Below, piece by piece: positions 16,323 to 25,039 of a stretch of 54,137 nt of DNA (within the stretch, counting starts at the first letter, position 1; every line of letters begins with the position of its first letter). The notes under the pieces are model-generated. The model did not search any database. It was not told the DNA's origin and was given only the letters and a program-made list of their open reading frames with translations. This stretch comes from Archaeoglobi archaeon. Its GTDB lineage: Archaea; Halobacteriota; Archaeoglobi; Archaeoglobales; Archaeoglobaceae. The position numbers and the translations under genes are program-made. The stretch is taken from contig JAPDIX010000005.1 of assembly GCA_029259345.1 (NCBI GenBank), positions 1 through 54,137 of the forward strand, read 5' to 3'.

Positions 16323-18169
16323 CTCTCTATGTCCCCCTCAGTTTTGTAAGGTTTTACAGAAGGAGAATAGACAGAAAACCCAAAAAATACTCGGATTTAT
16401 CAAACATGCTTGAAAGATCGCGGCTGAGGGTTACACTGTCTGAAATACTCGCTCTATCCCTCTTCTACCCTTTTCTTGCCACAATTCCGGGTATAGCGCT
16501 TGGTTATCTTGTGAGTGAATTTGTAAAACCAGCGGAGTTCCTTGTGATCAGAGGTGTTGAGATAGAGTATTGGAGAGTCCAGATAGCCATGTGCATTGGC
16601 TTTGCTTTGCTCGCTTTTGGATTCACAAGATACCTTATTTTGTCTTACCCCATATACATATCCAACATAAGAAGGGGCAGGATTGATGCCTCTTTACCCC
16701 ACACAGTTAACATGACGCTGGGCATGGCAAAGGGTGGAGTTCCAATAATCTCTATTTTCAGATTTATCTCAGAGAATAAAGATATTTTCGGGGAGATCAG
16801 CAAGGAATTTGAAAAAATTGTCCTCCTTGCTGAGGTTTTTGGAAACGACATACTATCTGCCATGAGGAAAGTTGCAGATACAACACCTTCTGAAAAGCTA
16901 AAAACCTTTCTTGAGAACTTCATAAACGTTTATGAGGGTGGAGGAGATATAATTGAGTATCTTAGGGCAAAATCTGACCAGTACCTAACCGAAAGAGAAA
17001 CTTACTACACGCTCTTCTTTGAAACTTTGCAAGTTTTTGCCGAAATCTATCTTGCTCTCTTTATCGTCTCCCCACTTTTCTTCCTCACAGTCCTTGTCGT
17101 CTTTCAGCTGATAGGCGGAACAACCTTACAGCTTTTCAAGGCTGTAATGTTCACCTTCATCCCTCTCGGTTCTATCTTAATTATCTGGTTAATTAAGTCT
17201 GCTATCCCTAAGGAGCCAACAGGATTTTCAGAGGTTAAGGAAGAGTTTGAGAGGATTGACCTTAGAATTGACGATAATAAGAAACCCGGTTTTACAGTTG
17301 ATAAGTTCAGGCTAAGGTTGAGGGCAATTAAAAGATTTCTGACCCTGCCCTTCATCGAAGAACCATACACCCTGACTTTCAGGGCACTATTATTTTATCT
17401 AATTCTACCTGGAGCCGTATTTTTCTTCTTAGCTTACGGAAAAATGGAGCTTGATTTCCTTGTATTCACGTCCCTCTCTGCTATAATCCTTCCAGCCATA
17501 ATCTTCATAGAATATAGGAGCAGAATTATACACAAGATGGAGAGAGAGCTTCCTGAGTTTTTGAGACAGCTTGCCTCTCTCAACGAAGCTGGATTAAACG
17601 TCGTTGAAGCTCTCCGTCATCTTTCCGAAACTGAGCTCGGGATTTTGGGCAGAGAAATTAGAAGGATAAAAAGAGAGGTTGAATGGGGCGAGCTTGTAAC
17701 ATCAGCGCTGGAAAAGGTGGAAAGCAGAATAAGGAGCGGAATATTTGCAAAGGCCATTTCAATGCTGATACGAGCTATAGAATCCACCCCAAGCATTAAG
17801 GATGCTTTGCTGACGGCATCTCTCTATTCCGAGCTTGAAATAGAAGTGAGAGATAGGATCAATGCACAAATGAGCATGTATATTATAATAATATATTTAT
17901 CATTCGCGGTGTTTCTATATACCACCAATGTATTAATTCAAAATATGCTCTCAGTATTCGTAACTCTCGAAACAGCTCCAATTGTCGGTAATGTTGTCTT
18001 TAACATTGGCGAGGTGAAAGAGGTATTTCTTGAAACGTCTCTGCTGGTGGCGGTTTTCTCAGGGTTAATGGCTGGATTGATGGGCGAAGGAAAACTTGAA
18101 GCAGGTTTGAAGCACGTATTTGTACTGGTGGTGATGGTGTATGTTTTCTTCAGATTCATCCTCCCATAA
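16319..18169 (+). CDS. TadC/GspF-like membrane platform protein, tandem F domains
   Basis: 616 residues, GTG start overlapping the ATPase stop. Hydrophobic clusters occur near 45-65, 85-110, 235-300, 355-400, 520-545 and 565-615, separated by two cytoplasmic helical regions typical of the type II secretion F domain: one at about 120-230 (SLPHTVNMTLGMAKGGVPI) and another at about 400-520 (ELPEFLRQLASLNEAGLNVVEAL). The duplicated F domain matches archaeal TadC/ArlJ-like platforms that anchor the ATPase and build a filament. Tight coupling to the GspE-like gene supports one machine. Confidence 0.88.
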   Translation: MTLYVPLSFVRFYRRRIDRKPKKYSDLSNMLERSRLRVTLSEILALSLFYPFLATIPGIALGYLVSEFVKPAEFLVIRGVEIEYWRVQIAMCIGFALLAFGFTRYLILSYPIYISNIRRGRIDASLPHTVNMTLGMAKGGVPIISIFRFISENKDIFGEISKEFEKIVLLAEVFGNDILSAMRKVADTTPSEKLKTFLENFINVYEGGGDIIEYLRAKSDQYLTERETYYTLFFETLQVFAEIYLALFIVSPLFFLTVLVVFQLIGGTTLQLFKAVMFTFIPLGSILIIWLIKSAIPKEPTGFSEVKEEFERIDLRIDDNKKPGFTVDKFRLRLRAIKRFLTLPFIEEPYTLTFRALLFYLILPGAVFFFLAYGKMELDFLVFTSLSAIILPAIIFIEYRSRIIHKMERELPEFLRQLASLNEAGLNVVEALRHLSETELGILGREIRRIKREVEWGELVTSALEKVESRIRSGIFAKAISMLIRAIESTPSIKDALLTASLYSELEIEVRDRINAQMSMYIIIIYLSFAVFLYTTNVLIQNMLSVFVTLETAPIVGNVVFNIGEVKEVFLETSLLVAVFSGLMAGLMGEGKLEAGLKHVFVLVVMVYVFFRFILP

Positions 18170-18584
18170 GACAAGAGTTGCAGCCCACTTTGTAGATGCG
18201 GCACCCGCTGAAGGAGATATGACTACAGTCGAGGGTTGGGTTACGTTTTACGATGAATCAAAGAAATCATGGATACCCTTAGAGAGAGCTAAAGTTTCCA
18301 TTTACCTTGACGGAAGAGAGATCGGGAGTTCGGAGACCAATGATTATGGGATGTTTTCCTTCACCTTCGTGGCACCCTCTGCAGGGAAACACAAACTTGA
18401 GGTGAGGTTCAAAGGCAAGCAAGGCTACGAAATTAGCAGTAAATCCATGGAATTTCAGGTTCTGAAAAGAGAAGAGAAGAGAAGGCTTGGAAAGCTGGCG
18501 AAGATTATTTTTGTGCTTATAATCACTCTGATGTTTCTGATGTTCTTGACAGTATTCATTGCCAAGTTCAGTTCAGGTAGTTAG
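18141..18584 (+). CDS. Ig-like domain protein with C-terminal membrane anchor
   Basis: 147 residues from ATG 18141; an internal ATG at 18219, just after aaggagat, gives 121 residues and is equally possible. Residues about 28-110 form a beta-rich segment (VEGWVTFYDESKKSWIPLE, VSIYLDGREIGSSETNDYG, HKLEVRFKGKQGY) like bacterial Ig-like or carboxypeptidase-regulatory domains. A basic stretch (KREEKRRLGK) leads to one hydrophobic helix near 119-141. No signal peptide is visible, so orientation is uncertain. It overlaps the TadC-like gene by 29 bases and probably belongs to the same surface machine; specific role unknown. Confidence 0.7.
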   Translation: MFSSDSSSHKTRVAAHFVDAAPAEGDMTTVEGWVTFYDESKKSWIPLERAKVSIYLDGREIGSSETNDYGMFSFTFVAPSAGKHKLEVRFKGKQGYEISSKSMEFQVLKREEKRRLGKLAKIIFVLIITLMFLMFLTVFIAKFSSGS

Positions 18585-18591
18585 AAAAGTT

Positions 18592-19773
18592 TCAGATAAC
18601 TCTCAGATCTTCAAATCTCAGAGACTTCGTAACAGTATTTTCTACCTGTCTTCTTTCACCGAACTCTCCTTCAAGTTTTTTTAGCACTTCAAATATGTTC
18701 CCGTAGATCATAGCACCTTTCACAGGTTTGTCTCCGAGACTTGCGTTCATACACTCAAGACTGAAGTCGCCGCTTATTGGGTTTGAAGTGTGGGAACCGA
18801 TAAGCGTGTGGACTTTAAGGCAGCCATCATCTTCATACATTTCTTCAGCCTCTATAACAACATTGCTTGGCAGAGGTGCAGGAAAGCTCGTTTCTTCCAT
18901 TCTGAACCCGTTTCCAGTTACACCATACTTTTTCGAATGTTTCCAGTCCGTGTAGTAGCTTCTGACAACACCATCCTCAACGAGTATCGTTGGTTTTGTG
19001 TCCACCCCTTCATCGTCAAAGCTGCAACTCATCAAACCACCTTCAATCGTCGGATCATCTGTGATACTAACTCTACCAAGCTTATCTCCTATTCTAACAG
19101 CACTTCTCCCCTTTTCAACATTTTCGGCTGAAAATGATGGATAAAGAGTGTAAAAAAGTAGCTGATGAACAGCTATTGGTTCAAAAAGCACGTCATAAAC
19201 TCCGCTTTCTATCTTCTTAGCTCTGGACGATTCAATAGCCAGTTCTTCAGCCTTTCTTACAGCCTCTTCGATGTCAAGATTCACATCTCTACTCTCGCGT
19301 ATCTCGTAGGCACTCCCTCCGTTATAGACTGTCTCGACTATTATAGCCGATGAAGTGGTTTTTTCCGCACACTCAAGCCCGAAAGAGTTAGAAATCCTGA
19401 CTTCCTTAACCTCGTGACTGATCGAGGCAGAGGAGACATTTGCCTTTCTTGCTGAGGATACAACCATCTCATATTCATCTTTCAAGAACTCTGAGTCAAC
19501 TCCCTCGACCTTTCTGTCGTAAATTCCTCCCACCTTCTTATACTTGCCTGAGGGAAAATCCTCCAAAGTGTCTTCTGAGACTATTGCAATCTTCTCAGCC
19601 ATCTCTATCGCCTTCTCTTTACTGAACGATGAGGAGGCAAAACCAACCCTTCCGTTGACTATAACTCTCGCGGAAAAGCCAGAATCTACGTAAGACTTTA
19701 CGCTCTTTAGCTTTCCAGCCTCGATCTCTGCCGATATACCTTTAACTCTGTACTCATAAATTTCCCATTCCAT
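18592..19773 (-). CDS. tldE: TldE/PmbA-like subunit of TldD-TldE protease
   Basis: 393 residues from the ATG 19771-19773, which shares one base with the tldD stop. TldE is the non-catalytic partner of the TldD metalloprotease; together they degrade unfolded or modified peptides (in bacteria they mature microcin B17 and degrade CcdA). It has the TldD/PmbA blocks, e.g. GFSARVIVNGRVGFASSS near 29-46 and the Gly-rich SFDDEGVDTKP with KKYGVTGNG, but no HExxxH motif, as expected for TldE. A longer start at 19854 would lie inside tldD. Confidence 0.9.
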   Translation of the reverse strand: MEWEIYEYRVKGISAEIEAGKLKSVKSYVDSGFSARVIVNGRVGFASSSFSKEKAIEMAEKIAIVSEDTLEDFPSGKYKKVGGIYDRKVEGVDSEFLKDEYEMVVSSARKANVSSASISHEVKEVRISNSFGLECAEKTTSSAIIVETVYNGGSAYEIRESRDVNLDIEEAVRKAEELAIESSRAKKIESGVYDVLFEPIAVHQLLFYTLYPSFSAENVEKGRSAVRIGDKLGRVSITDDPTIEGGLMSCSFDDEGVDTKPTILVEDGVVRSYYTDWKHSKKYGVTGNGFRMEETSFPAPLPSNVVIEAEEMYEDDGCLKVHTLIGSHTSNPISGDFSLECMNASLGDKPVKGAMIYGNIFEVLKKLEGEFGERRQVENTVTKSLRFEDLRVI

Positions 19774-21050
19774 CAGGCTCCACCCACCGTAGCCCTGCAT
19801 AAAAGATGCGGAGAACCATCGGAAACCGGGACGAGTTGTCCAGACTTGCCACAAAATCCAGGATCAAATTGTAGATCACACCCAATCCTGACGTTCTTCA
19901 GTATTTCAAGAGTATTGCCAGAAAGGGAGACGTCTCTGACCATTTCAGTAATCTCTCCCCTCTCGATTAGATAGCCATACTGAGCGCTAAAGTGAAAATA
20001 ACCGGTTGCTGGATTTGTTTCTCCACCTCTCGATCCGAGGAGATATATGCCGTTCTTGCATTCCTCGACAAGCTCATCAAAGCTGTAGTCAGAGGGGGCA
20101 ATGTAGGTATTGCTCATCCTGACAATTGGCACATCAACCCCCTGCGATCTTGCATTCCCCGCTCTCCCGCCAAGCTTTTTAGCCGTCTCTCTGCTGTGAA
20201 GGAAGCTCTTCAAAACTCCCTTCTCTACAATGACCTTCTTTTCAGCCCTAACGCCCTCATCGTCGAATGGAAAGAAACCAAATTCAGGGATCGTGGGGTC
20301 GTCAATAACCGTAACATTCTCGGCTGCAACAACATCTCCAATTCTGCCTTCAAGAACAGTTGCTCCCTGCAAAACGTGGTCAGCCTCAACAGCATGGCCG
20401 AAAGCTTCATGAACAAAAACACCAGCCAGATTTGGATCCATCACAACGTTCATCTCTCCAGATGGGGGTGATCTCGCATTTACAAGTGATGGTAAAACTT
20501 CTCTGATTTCTTCAGCCTTGCTGATTGCATTTCCAAGAACCTCAAAACCACCAGCCTTCATCAATCTCCGGGAGAAGAACTGCAGGGTTTCTCCCTTACC
20601 CACTCCAGTTATGGATACACCAGTCCTGTAGACAGAATAGCTCACGTTAGACTCACATGAATCCCTATAACGAAAAATCCTCAGGTTTTCAATATACACA
20701 ACCTTCGTGCTAACGCAAACGTCCTTTATAACCCTCTCTAAATCCCTCAAAAGTTCGACTTTTTCCTCAATCGGGACATCTTCAGGCCTCTCCTTCACCC
20801 TCATCTCAAAACTGCCCTCTAACTTAATTTCAACAACATCTGAATCTGAGTGGAAAATAGCGTTCTTCTCAGCTTGGCTTAATCCATCTCGATCATCCAC
20901 ATTACCTTCAAAAACCCCCCAGAATCCGTTTTTTAGAACTCTAAAACCTTTGGACACTGAATGATCGTATCTCGGCTTCTCCATCTTTCCATTTTCAAGC
21001 TGTAAGCTGAGAGAGAAACTCTCAACTTCGCGTATATCGTAGAATTCCAT
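19773..21050 (-). CDS. tldD: TldD metalloprotease subunit
   Basis: 425 residues. The HExxxH zinc motif HEAFGH is at 214-219, followed by AVEADHVLQG; FFPFDDEGVRAEKKVIVEKGVLKSF is split across the next conserved blocks, and GGETNPATGYFHFSAQYGY carries the later conserved residues. TldD uses the zinc site to hydrolyse extended peptides inside a chamber built with TldE. The gene begins immediately after the stop of the FAD dehydrogenase gene (TGA at 21051-21053 abuts the ATG at 21048-21050) and overlaps tldE by one base, so the three are one operon. Confidence 0.93.
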   Translation of the reverse strand: MEFYDIREVESFSLSLQLENGKMEKPRYDHSVSKGFRVLKNGFWGVFEGNVDDRDGLSQAEKNAIFHSDSDVVEIKLEGSFEMRVKERPEDVPIEEKVELLRDLERVIKDVCVSTKVVYIENLRIFRYRDSCESNVSYSVYRTGVSITGVGKGETLQFFSRRLMKAGGFEVLGNAISKAEEIREVLPSLVNARSPPSGEMNVVMDPNLAGVFVHEAFGHAVEADHVLQGATVLEGRIGDVVAAENVTVIDDPTIPEFGFFPFDDEGVRAEKKVIVEKGVLKSFLHSRETAKKLGGRAGNARSQGVDVPIVRMSNTYIAPSDYSFDELVEECKNGIYLLGSRGGETNPATGYFHFSAQYGYLIERGEITEMVRDVSLSGNTLEILKNVRIGCDLQFDPGFCGKSGQLVPVSDGSPHLLCRATVGGA

Positions 21051-22451
21051 TCAGATCAATCCTCTCTCCTTAAGTACACTCTCCGCTGCAATTATGCCCG
21101 TGACTGCCGCTCCAACAATCCCTCTGCTAACCCCCGCACCATCACCGATAGCATAAACATAGGGGATGTTGGTCTTCATCCATTTGTTAACCTTGAGTTT
21201 CAGGGAGTAAAACTTTACTTCAGGAGCGTAAAGTAATGTGGAGTCATCTGCAACGCCCGGAATTACCTTATCGAGCCTTTCGAGAGCATCAAGTATATCA
21301 TCAATCGCTCTGCCGGGATATGCAAGGCTTATATCTCCCGGAATTGCAGTTTTGAGAGTTGGTTGAACGAGTCTATTGTTCTTTATTCTACTCTCCGTGC
21401 TCCTTCTCCCAAGTCTCAGGTCTTTCAGCCTCTGAACTATCGGATTTCCTCCTCCAAGCTTTGTGGTAATTCTTGCCAAGTCCCTCCCCCACTCGTTGGG
21501 CTCCTCAAATGGCTCTGTAAACTCGTAATGTCCCAGAAGTGCAAAGTTCGAGTTGTTCGTTTTCTCTTTTGCTTTGCTGTGTCCGTTAACGAGACAGAAG
21601 TCTCCGTAATCCTCTCTGATAACCCAACCTCTCGGACAGGTGCAGAATGTTCTCATATAGTCATCATGCCTCTTGGTCACAACTCTGAGCTTTGGATCGT
21701 AGATTGTTGAAGTTATGTCATCCATTATTGAGGCTGGCACCTCCACTCTAACACCGACATCTATCGCCTTTGAGTTCTCAGCAACCTCCAGATTGTAATC
21801 TTTAGCCCATTTTTCAAGCCAGTTTGCCCCACTCCTGCCAACAGCTATTATTAACTGATCATAGCCGAACTCTTCTCCTTTATCTGTCTTAACAACCTTT
21901 TTTTCAGGATTTATGTCCACAACAGTCTTTCTTGTGTAGATCTTCACCCCACTTTTCTTCAGCTTGTTTTCAATGCTCTTAACGACCTTCGGTAATTCGT
22001 CGCTACCAACATGCCTCTGCCTCAGCGGAACGAATTCAATCCCAGCGGCATTAGCCCTCTTTAAAAACTCAGCCACCTTCTTAGAATCTTCGCCATAAAT
22101 TTCATTTGGCGCTCCATGTTTGAGGAATATCTGATCAACCTCATTCATTTTCTCAATTAGATAATCCGGATCGAGGAAGTCAAAATCACCACCAACTGTA
22201 AAGCTTGACGGATAATCGGGGTTCACGTAGTTTAGTTTTCCATCGGAGAGTCCACCTGCTCCACCAATACCTGAGGTTATGTTGCACGGGTTGCATTTAG
22301 TACAGTAGCTTTCAGAGAGATCACTGGGGCACTTTCTTCTCGAGATGTCCCTTCCCATTTCAAAAATAGCCACACTTAGCTTTCCAGCAAGCTTGTAAGC
22401 AGCAAACATCCCTCCAGGACCAGCACCAACAATTATGACGTCAAATTTCAT
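21051..22451 (-). CDS. FAD-dependent dehydrogenase (COG2509 type)
   Basis: 466 residues. FDVIIVGAGPGGMFAAYKL at 3-21 is the FAD Rossmann motif. A cysteine group C41, C50, C53, C56 lies in a loop before GIGGAGGLSDGKLN, a signature of this FAD-dehydrogenase family related to geranylgeranyl reductases. FGYDQLIIAVGRSG and YVYAIGDGAG.SRGI-like blocks complete the FAD site. Substrate unknown; the family is widespread in archaea and bacteria. First gene of the operon with tldD and tldE, diverging from sepF. The function of linking it to TldDE is unclear. Confidence 0.85.
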   Translation of the reverse strand: MKFDVIIVGAGPGGMFAAYKLAGKLSVAIFEMGRDISRRKCPSDLSESYCTKCNPCNITSGIGGAGGLSDGKLNYVNPDYPSSFTVGGDFDFLDPDYLIEKMNEVDQIFLKHGAPNEIYGEDSKKVAEFLKRANAAGIEFVPLRQRHVGSDELPKVVKSIENKLKKSGVKIYTRKTVVDINPEKKVVKTDKGEEFGYDQLIIAVGRSGANWLEKWAKDYNLEVAENSKAIDVGVRVEVPASIMDDITSTIYDPKLRVVTKRHDDYMRTFCTCPRGWVIREDYGDFCLVNGHSKAKEKTNNSNFALLGHYEFTEPFEEPNEWGRDLARITTKLGGGNPIVQRLKDLRLGRRSTESRIKNNRLVQPTLKTAIPGDISLAYPGRAIDDILDALERLDKVIPGVADDSTLLYAPEVKFYSLKLKVNKWMKTNIPYVYAIGDGAGVSRGIVGAAVTGIIAAESVLKERGLI

Positions 22452-22542
22452 ACATTTGTGCTTAGCTGACTTAGGCCTTTTAAGCTTTGTTATTGCAAAA
22501 AATCTTTAAATACTTTAAATCAAAAATAGCTCTGGTGAAATC

Positions 22543-22911
22543 ATGGGGCTTATAGACAAGATTCTCGGTAAGTCTGAAAGGATCAACATAGACGAGTATG
22601 AGGAGCTTGACCTGAGTGAGTATGAGGCAGAAATCACTACTGGTGCTGCCACCTTCATAAGAGTGGCTGAAGTAACCGGTTTAAATGAGATTCCAGAGAT
22701 AAAAAGAGAAATCTACGATGGAAACATTGTGGTTGCAGATATAGCGTTCATTAAGCACGACAAGCTTACCCTTGATAGGGTGCTTAAAGACCTCAGGCAG
22801 CTTGCAGAAGACGTGAAAGGAGATATCGTGGGGCTTGGGGAGGACTACGTTATTGTAACACCTACAGGAATAAAGGTTGACAGGAACAAGATTAGGGGCA
22901 CAGGCAGATGA
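22543..22911 (+). CDS. sepF: Archaeal SepF cell-division protein
   Basis: 122 residues. The N-terminus MGLIDKILGKS is the short amphipathic membrane-targeting helix; a linker is followed by the DUF552 core (about 35-115), with TFIRVAEVTGLNEI, the DGNIVVADIAFI strand and EDYVIVTPTGIKV at the end. In archaea that use FtsZ, SepF anchors FtsZ to the membrane. Promoter: ctttaaata near 22504-22512 and ggtg before the ATG. Its stop overlaps the ZPR1 start by ATGA, a common archaeal pairing. Confidence 0.92.
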   Translation: MGLIDKILGKSERINIDEYEELDLSEYEAEITTGAATFIRVAEVTGLNEIPEIKREIYDGNIVVADIAFIKHDKLTLDRVLKDLRQLAEDVKGDIVGLGEDYVIVTPTGIKVDRNKIRGTGR

Positions 22912-23492
22912 TACCATGCCCAAGCTGTGGGGGAGAGCTTAAAACAGTCGTAACAACATACAAGGTACCATTTTTTGGAAATGTTTTACTTACCTCAATT
23001 AGCTGTGAATGTGGATTCAAGCATTCTGATTCTGTTGTTGTTGAAACGAAAGAGCCAACAAGATACAAGATCAAGATAAACCGCCACAACCTCTACACGA
23101 AGGTAATAAGGTCGACTTCAGGAACGATCAGAATTCCAGAAGTTGGGGTGAGTGTTGAGCCTGGCCCAGCCAGCCAAGCCTTTATAACCAACCTCGAAGG
23201 TGTGCTGGACAGAGTTGAGAAGGTCGTGAGAACTGTCATGAGATGGAATGCTGAAGATGAAGAGAAGGTCAAGAGATGCGAATGGGTTCTTGAGCGTATC
23301 AGAAATACGATTGAGGGGGATGAAGAGCTCACCCTTATCCTTGAAGATCCCTTTGGAAACAGCATGATTATATCGGATGAGGCTTTCAGAGAAATTATGA
23401 GCAAAGAAGAGGCTGAAGGATTGAAGAAGGGGCTTACCGTGCTTGAAATCACCGGTCTGAGCGAGGAGGAGCTTCTTGAGAGGAGTCTTTGA
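22908..23492 (+). CDS. ZPR1-type zinc-finger protein
   Basis: 194 residues. The zinc finger is formed by C4, C7 and C33, C35 (CPSCGG ... CECGFKHSD), the pattern of one ZPR1 module. The downstream part (RIPEVGVSVEPGPASQAFITNLEGVLDRV, in pieces near 73-104) matches the A/B domain of ZPR1 proteins. Eukaryotic ZPR1 helps fold elongation factor EF1A; the archaeal single-module version probably acts similarly, but this is not shown. Translationally coupled to sepF. Its 3' end overlaps tatA (convergent) by 44 bases. Confidence 0.88.
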   Translation: MIPCPSCGGELKTVVTTYKVPFFGNVLLTSISCECGFKHSDSVVVETKEPTRYKIKINRHNLYTKVIRSTSGTIRIPEVGVSVEPGPASQAFITNLEGVLDRVEKVVRTVMRWNAEDEEKVKRCEWVLERIRNTIEGDEELTLILEDPFGNSMIISDEAFREIMSKEEAEGLKKGLTVLEITGLSEEELLERSL

Positions 23493-23715
23493 GTTCGCTT
23501 AACAGCTTTTCGTAATTCTCCTTAGCCTTTTTTTCAACTTCATCATCATCTAAGGGCTTTATGCCATAGATGACCTCAAGCTCAATCATTCTTTTCGCCT
23601 TCTTGTACTCCCCATAGAGCTTTCCTAGTTGCCTTGCAAAGTCGGTAAGCTTATCAGGGCCCATGAAGATTATCGCGGCGATGATTATCAGCACTATTTC
23701 TCCCCAGCCAAGCAT
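23449..23715 (-). CDS. tatA: Twin-arginine translocase subunit TatA/TatB type
   Basis: 88 residues from ATG 23713-23715. One N-terminal membrane helix (WGEIVLIIIAAIIFM, 4-18), then GPDKLTDFARQLGKLYGEYKKA, the hinge and amphipathic helix of TatA/TatB, followed by an acidic/basic tail. The twin-arginine system exports folded proteins, often redox enzymes. No tatC is in this window. An in-frame ATG at 23775 would add an N-terminal extension that conflicts with the family. Confidence 0.88.
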   Translation of the reverse strand: MLGWGEIVLIIIAAIIFMGPDKLTDFARQLGKLYGEYKKAKRMIELEVIYGIKPLDDDEVEKKAKENYEKLLSELKDSSQEAPPRSDR

Positions 23716-23758
23716 TATACATTTTTTCTCACGAAAGTATATCAAGTTTTTCTGATAG

Positions 23759-23774
23759 TGTGCATTTGTGCACA
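23759..23774. promoter_or_regulatory. Inverted repeat between tatA and the MFS operon
   Basis: TGTGCATTTGTGCACA has perfect 6-base arms around TTTG. It lies about 45 bases before the ATG of the MFS gene at 23819, upstream of a TATA-like tttattaat near 23796-23804. It is a candidate operator for the six-gene operon; the binding protein is unknown. Confidence 0.45.
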
Positions 23775-23818
23775 TTTATTTGCATAAATTTTTTAGTTTA
23801 TTAATCCATTAAAAATCT

Positions 23819-25030
23819 ATGACTGAGATTAAATTCACGAGGTTTGAGAAGCTCATAGTTTTGATTGCCGCTGCAATAGGCTGGTCGCACGATGCTGTTG
23901 GTCTGACAATCCTCAACTTTCTTGCAGAGCCAATCATGAGGGATTTTGATGTTGGCACGCTTGAAATCGGCTTTGTTTTTTCTGCCCAGTATATTTTCTG
24001 CATTTTCGGTGCAATGCTTTTCGGCGAGCTTGGAGACAGATTCGGAAGGAAGAATGCCCTAATCCTATCAATACTGTGGGTCGTTATTTTTAGCGTTTTA
24101 TCGGCATTTGCCCCAAACTTCTGGACCCTTGCAGTCCTAAGACTGATTTCCGGTATGGGTGTAACTTGGGGTCTGGCTTTTACCTATATGAGTGAGTTTT
24201 ACTCCCCAAAAAGACGTGGACTGTTCGGTGGGTTGATTCACGCAACCTTTGTATTTGGTTTCATAATCTCCGCCCTCTCCGTCTCTCTGATTTATCCGAT
24301 TTATGGTTGGAGAGCCTGCTTTTTTATAGTTCTTTACCCCATCCCATTTCTGATCCTCTTTGCCAAATATCTTCCCGAATCCAGAATTTGGGAGAAGCAC
24401 GGTGCAGAGGGTGAAAAGTCTCTTAGACTAAAAGAGATAGTGAAAAACAGGACGTATCTGAAGCTGATGATTCTCGCAACCTTCCTCTTCTGGTTAGCTG
24501 AATTTGCCTACCACACGATAGTTGACTGGTCTCCAACATTCATCATAAGAGAGTTCAGTTATCGCCCTGAAGAGGCGAGCATGATAGTTCTGAGAATTTC
24601 TCTTGTTGCTCTAATCGTTTTACCCTTTGTAGGCTTCGTGAGTGATTACGTAGGCAGGAGGGTTAGCTTCGCCATATCCTCGGCAGTGGGATTGATTGGC
24701 TGTATGCTCCTTGGCTACTTCACCTTGGTGAACTACAACCAGAATCTTGCTTTGCTATCACTCTTCATAATCCCAATTGGATTCGGTTCACATGCTCTAT
24801 TCGGAGTTTGGAGTAGTGAAATGTTTCCGACGAGAGTTAGGGCAACAGCAACATCTGTTATCTTCAGCATTGCAAGGGGCTTATCCGTGGGTGGACTTGT
24901 TGTCGGGTATGTGGCAACCTTTTCGAGCATCCTCTACGGCATGCTTCTGGGCGGAATAGCCTTCTTGCTCATGTGCTTGATGCCATGGCTATTGCCAGAA
25001 ACCAAGGGTAAGGAGTTGGATGAGTTCTGA
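23819..25030 (+). CDS. MFS transporter
   Basis: 403 residues with about twelve hydrophobic segments. GELGDRFGRKNAL near 70-82 is the MFS loop 2-3 motif; a second copy GFVSDYVGRRVSF occurs after the central loop (about 280-292). The early Asp in GWSHDAVGL (residues 21-29) resembles the D-x-x-D/T region of the aromatic acid/H+ and sugar-acid symporters. Likely an importer of an organic anion, driven by H+ or Na+. First gene of the operon ending at 30355; the next gene starts 9 bases on. Confidence 0.85.
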   Translation: MTEIKFTRFEKLIVLIAAAIGWSHDAVGLTILNFLAEPIMRDFDVGTLEIGFVFSAQYIFCIFGAMLFGELGDRFGRKNALILSILWVVIFSVLSAFAPNFWTLAVLRLISGMGVTWGLAFTYMSEFYSPKRRGLFGGLIHATFVFGFIISALSVSLIYPIYGWRACFFIVLYPIPFLILFAKYLPESRIWEKHGAEGEKSLRLKEIVKNRTYLKLMILATFLFWLAEFAYHTIVDWSPTFIIREFSYRPEEASMIVLRISLVALIVLPFVGFVSDYVGRRVSFAISSAVGLIGCMLLGYFTLVNYNQNLALLSLFIIPIGFGSHALFGVWSSEMFPTRVRATATSVIFSIARGLSVGGLVVGYVATFSSILYGMLLGGIAFLLMCLMPWLLPETKGKELDEF

Positions 25031-25039
25031 GGTGAGAAA

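Noticed and set aside
19992-20471. A 159-codon plus-strand frame inside tldD
   Set aside because: It is antisense to a gene with clear TldD motifs, has no start context, and its residues show no domain-like pattern.
22908-23492. Reading the ZPR1-like gene as truncated because eukaryotic ZPR1 has two modules
   Set aside because: Archaeal ZPR1 proteins are normally single-module and of about this length, so the gene is complete.
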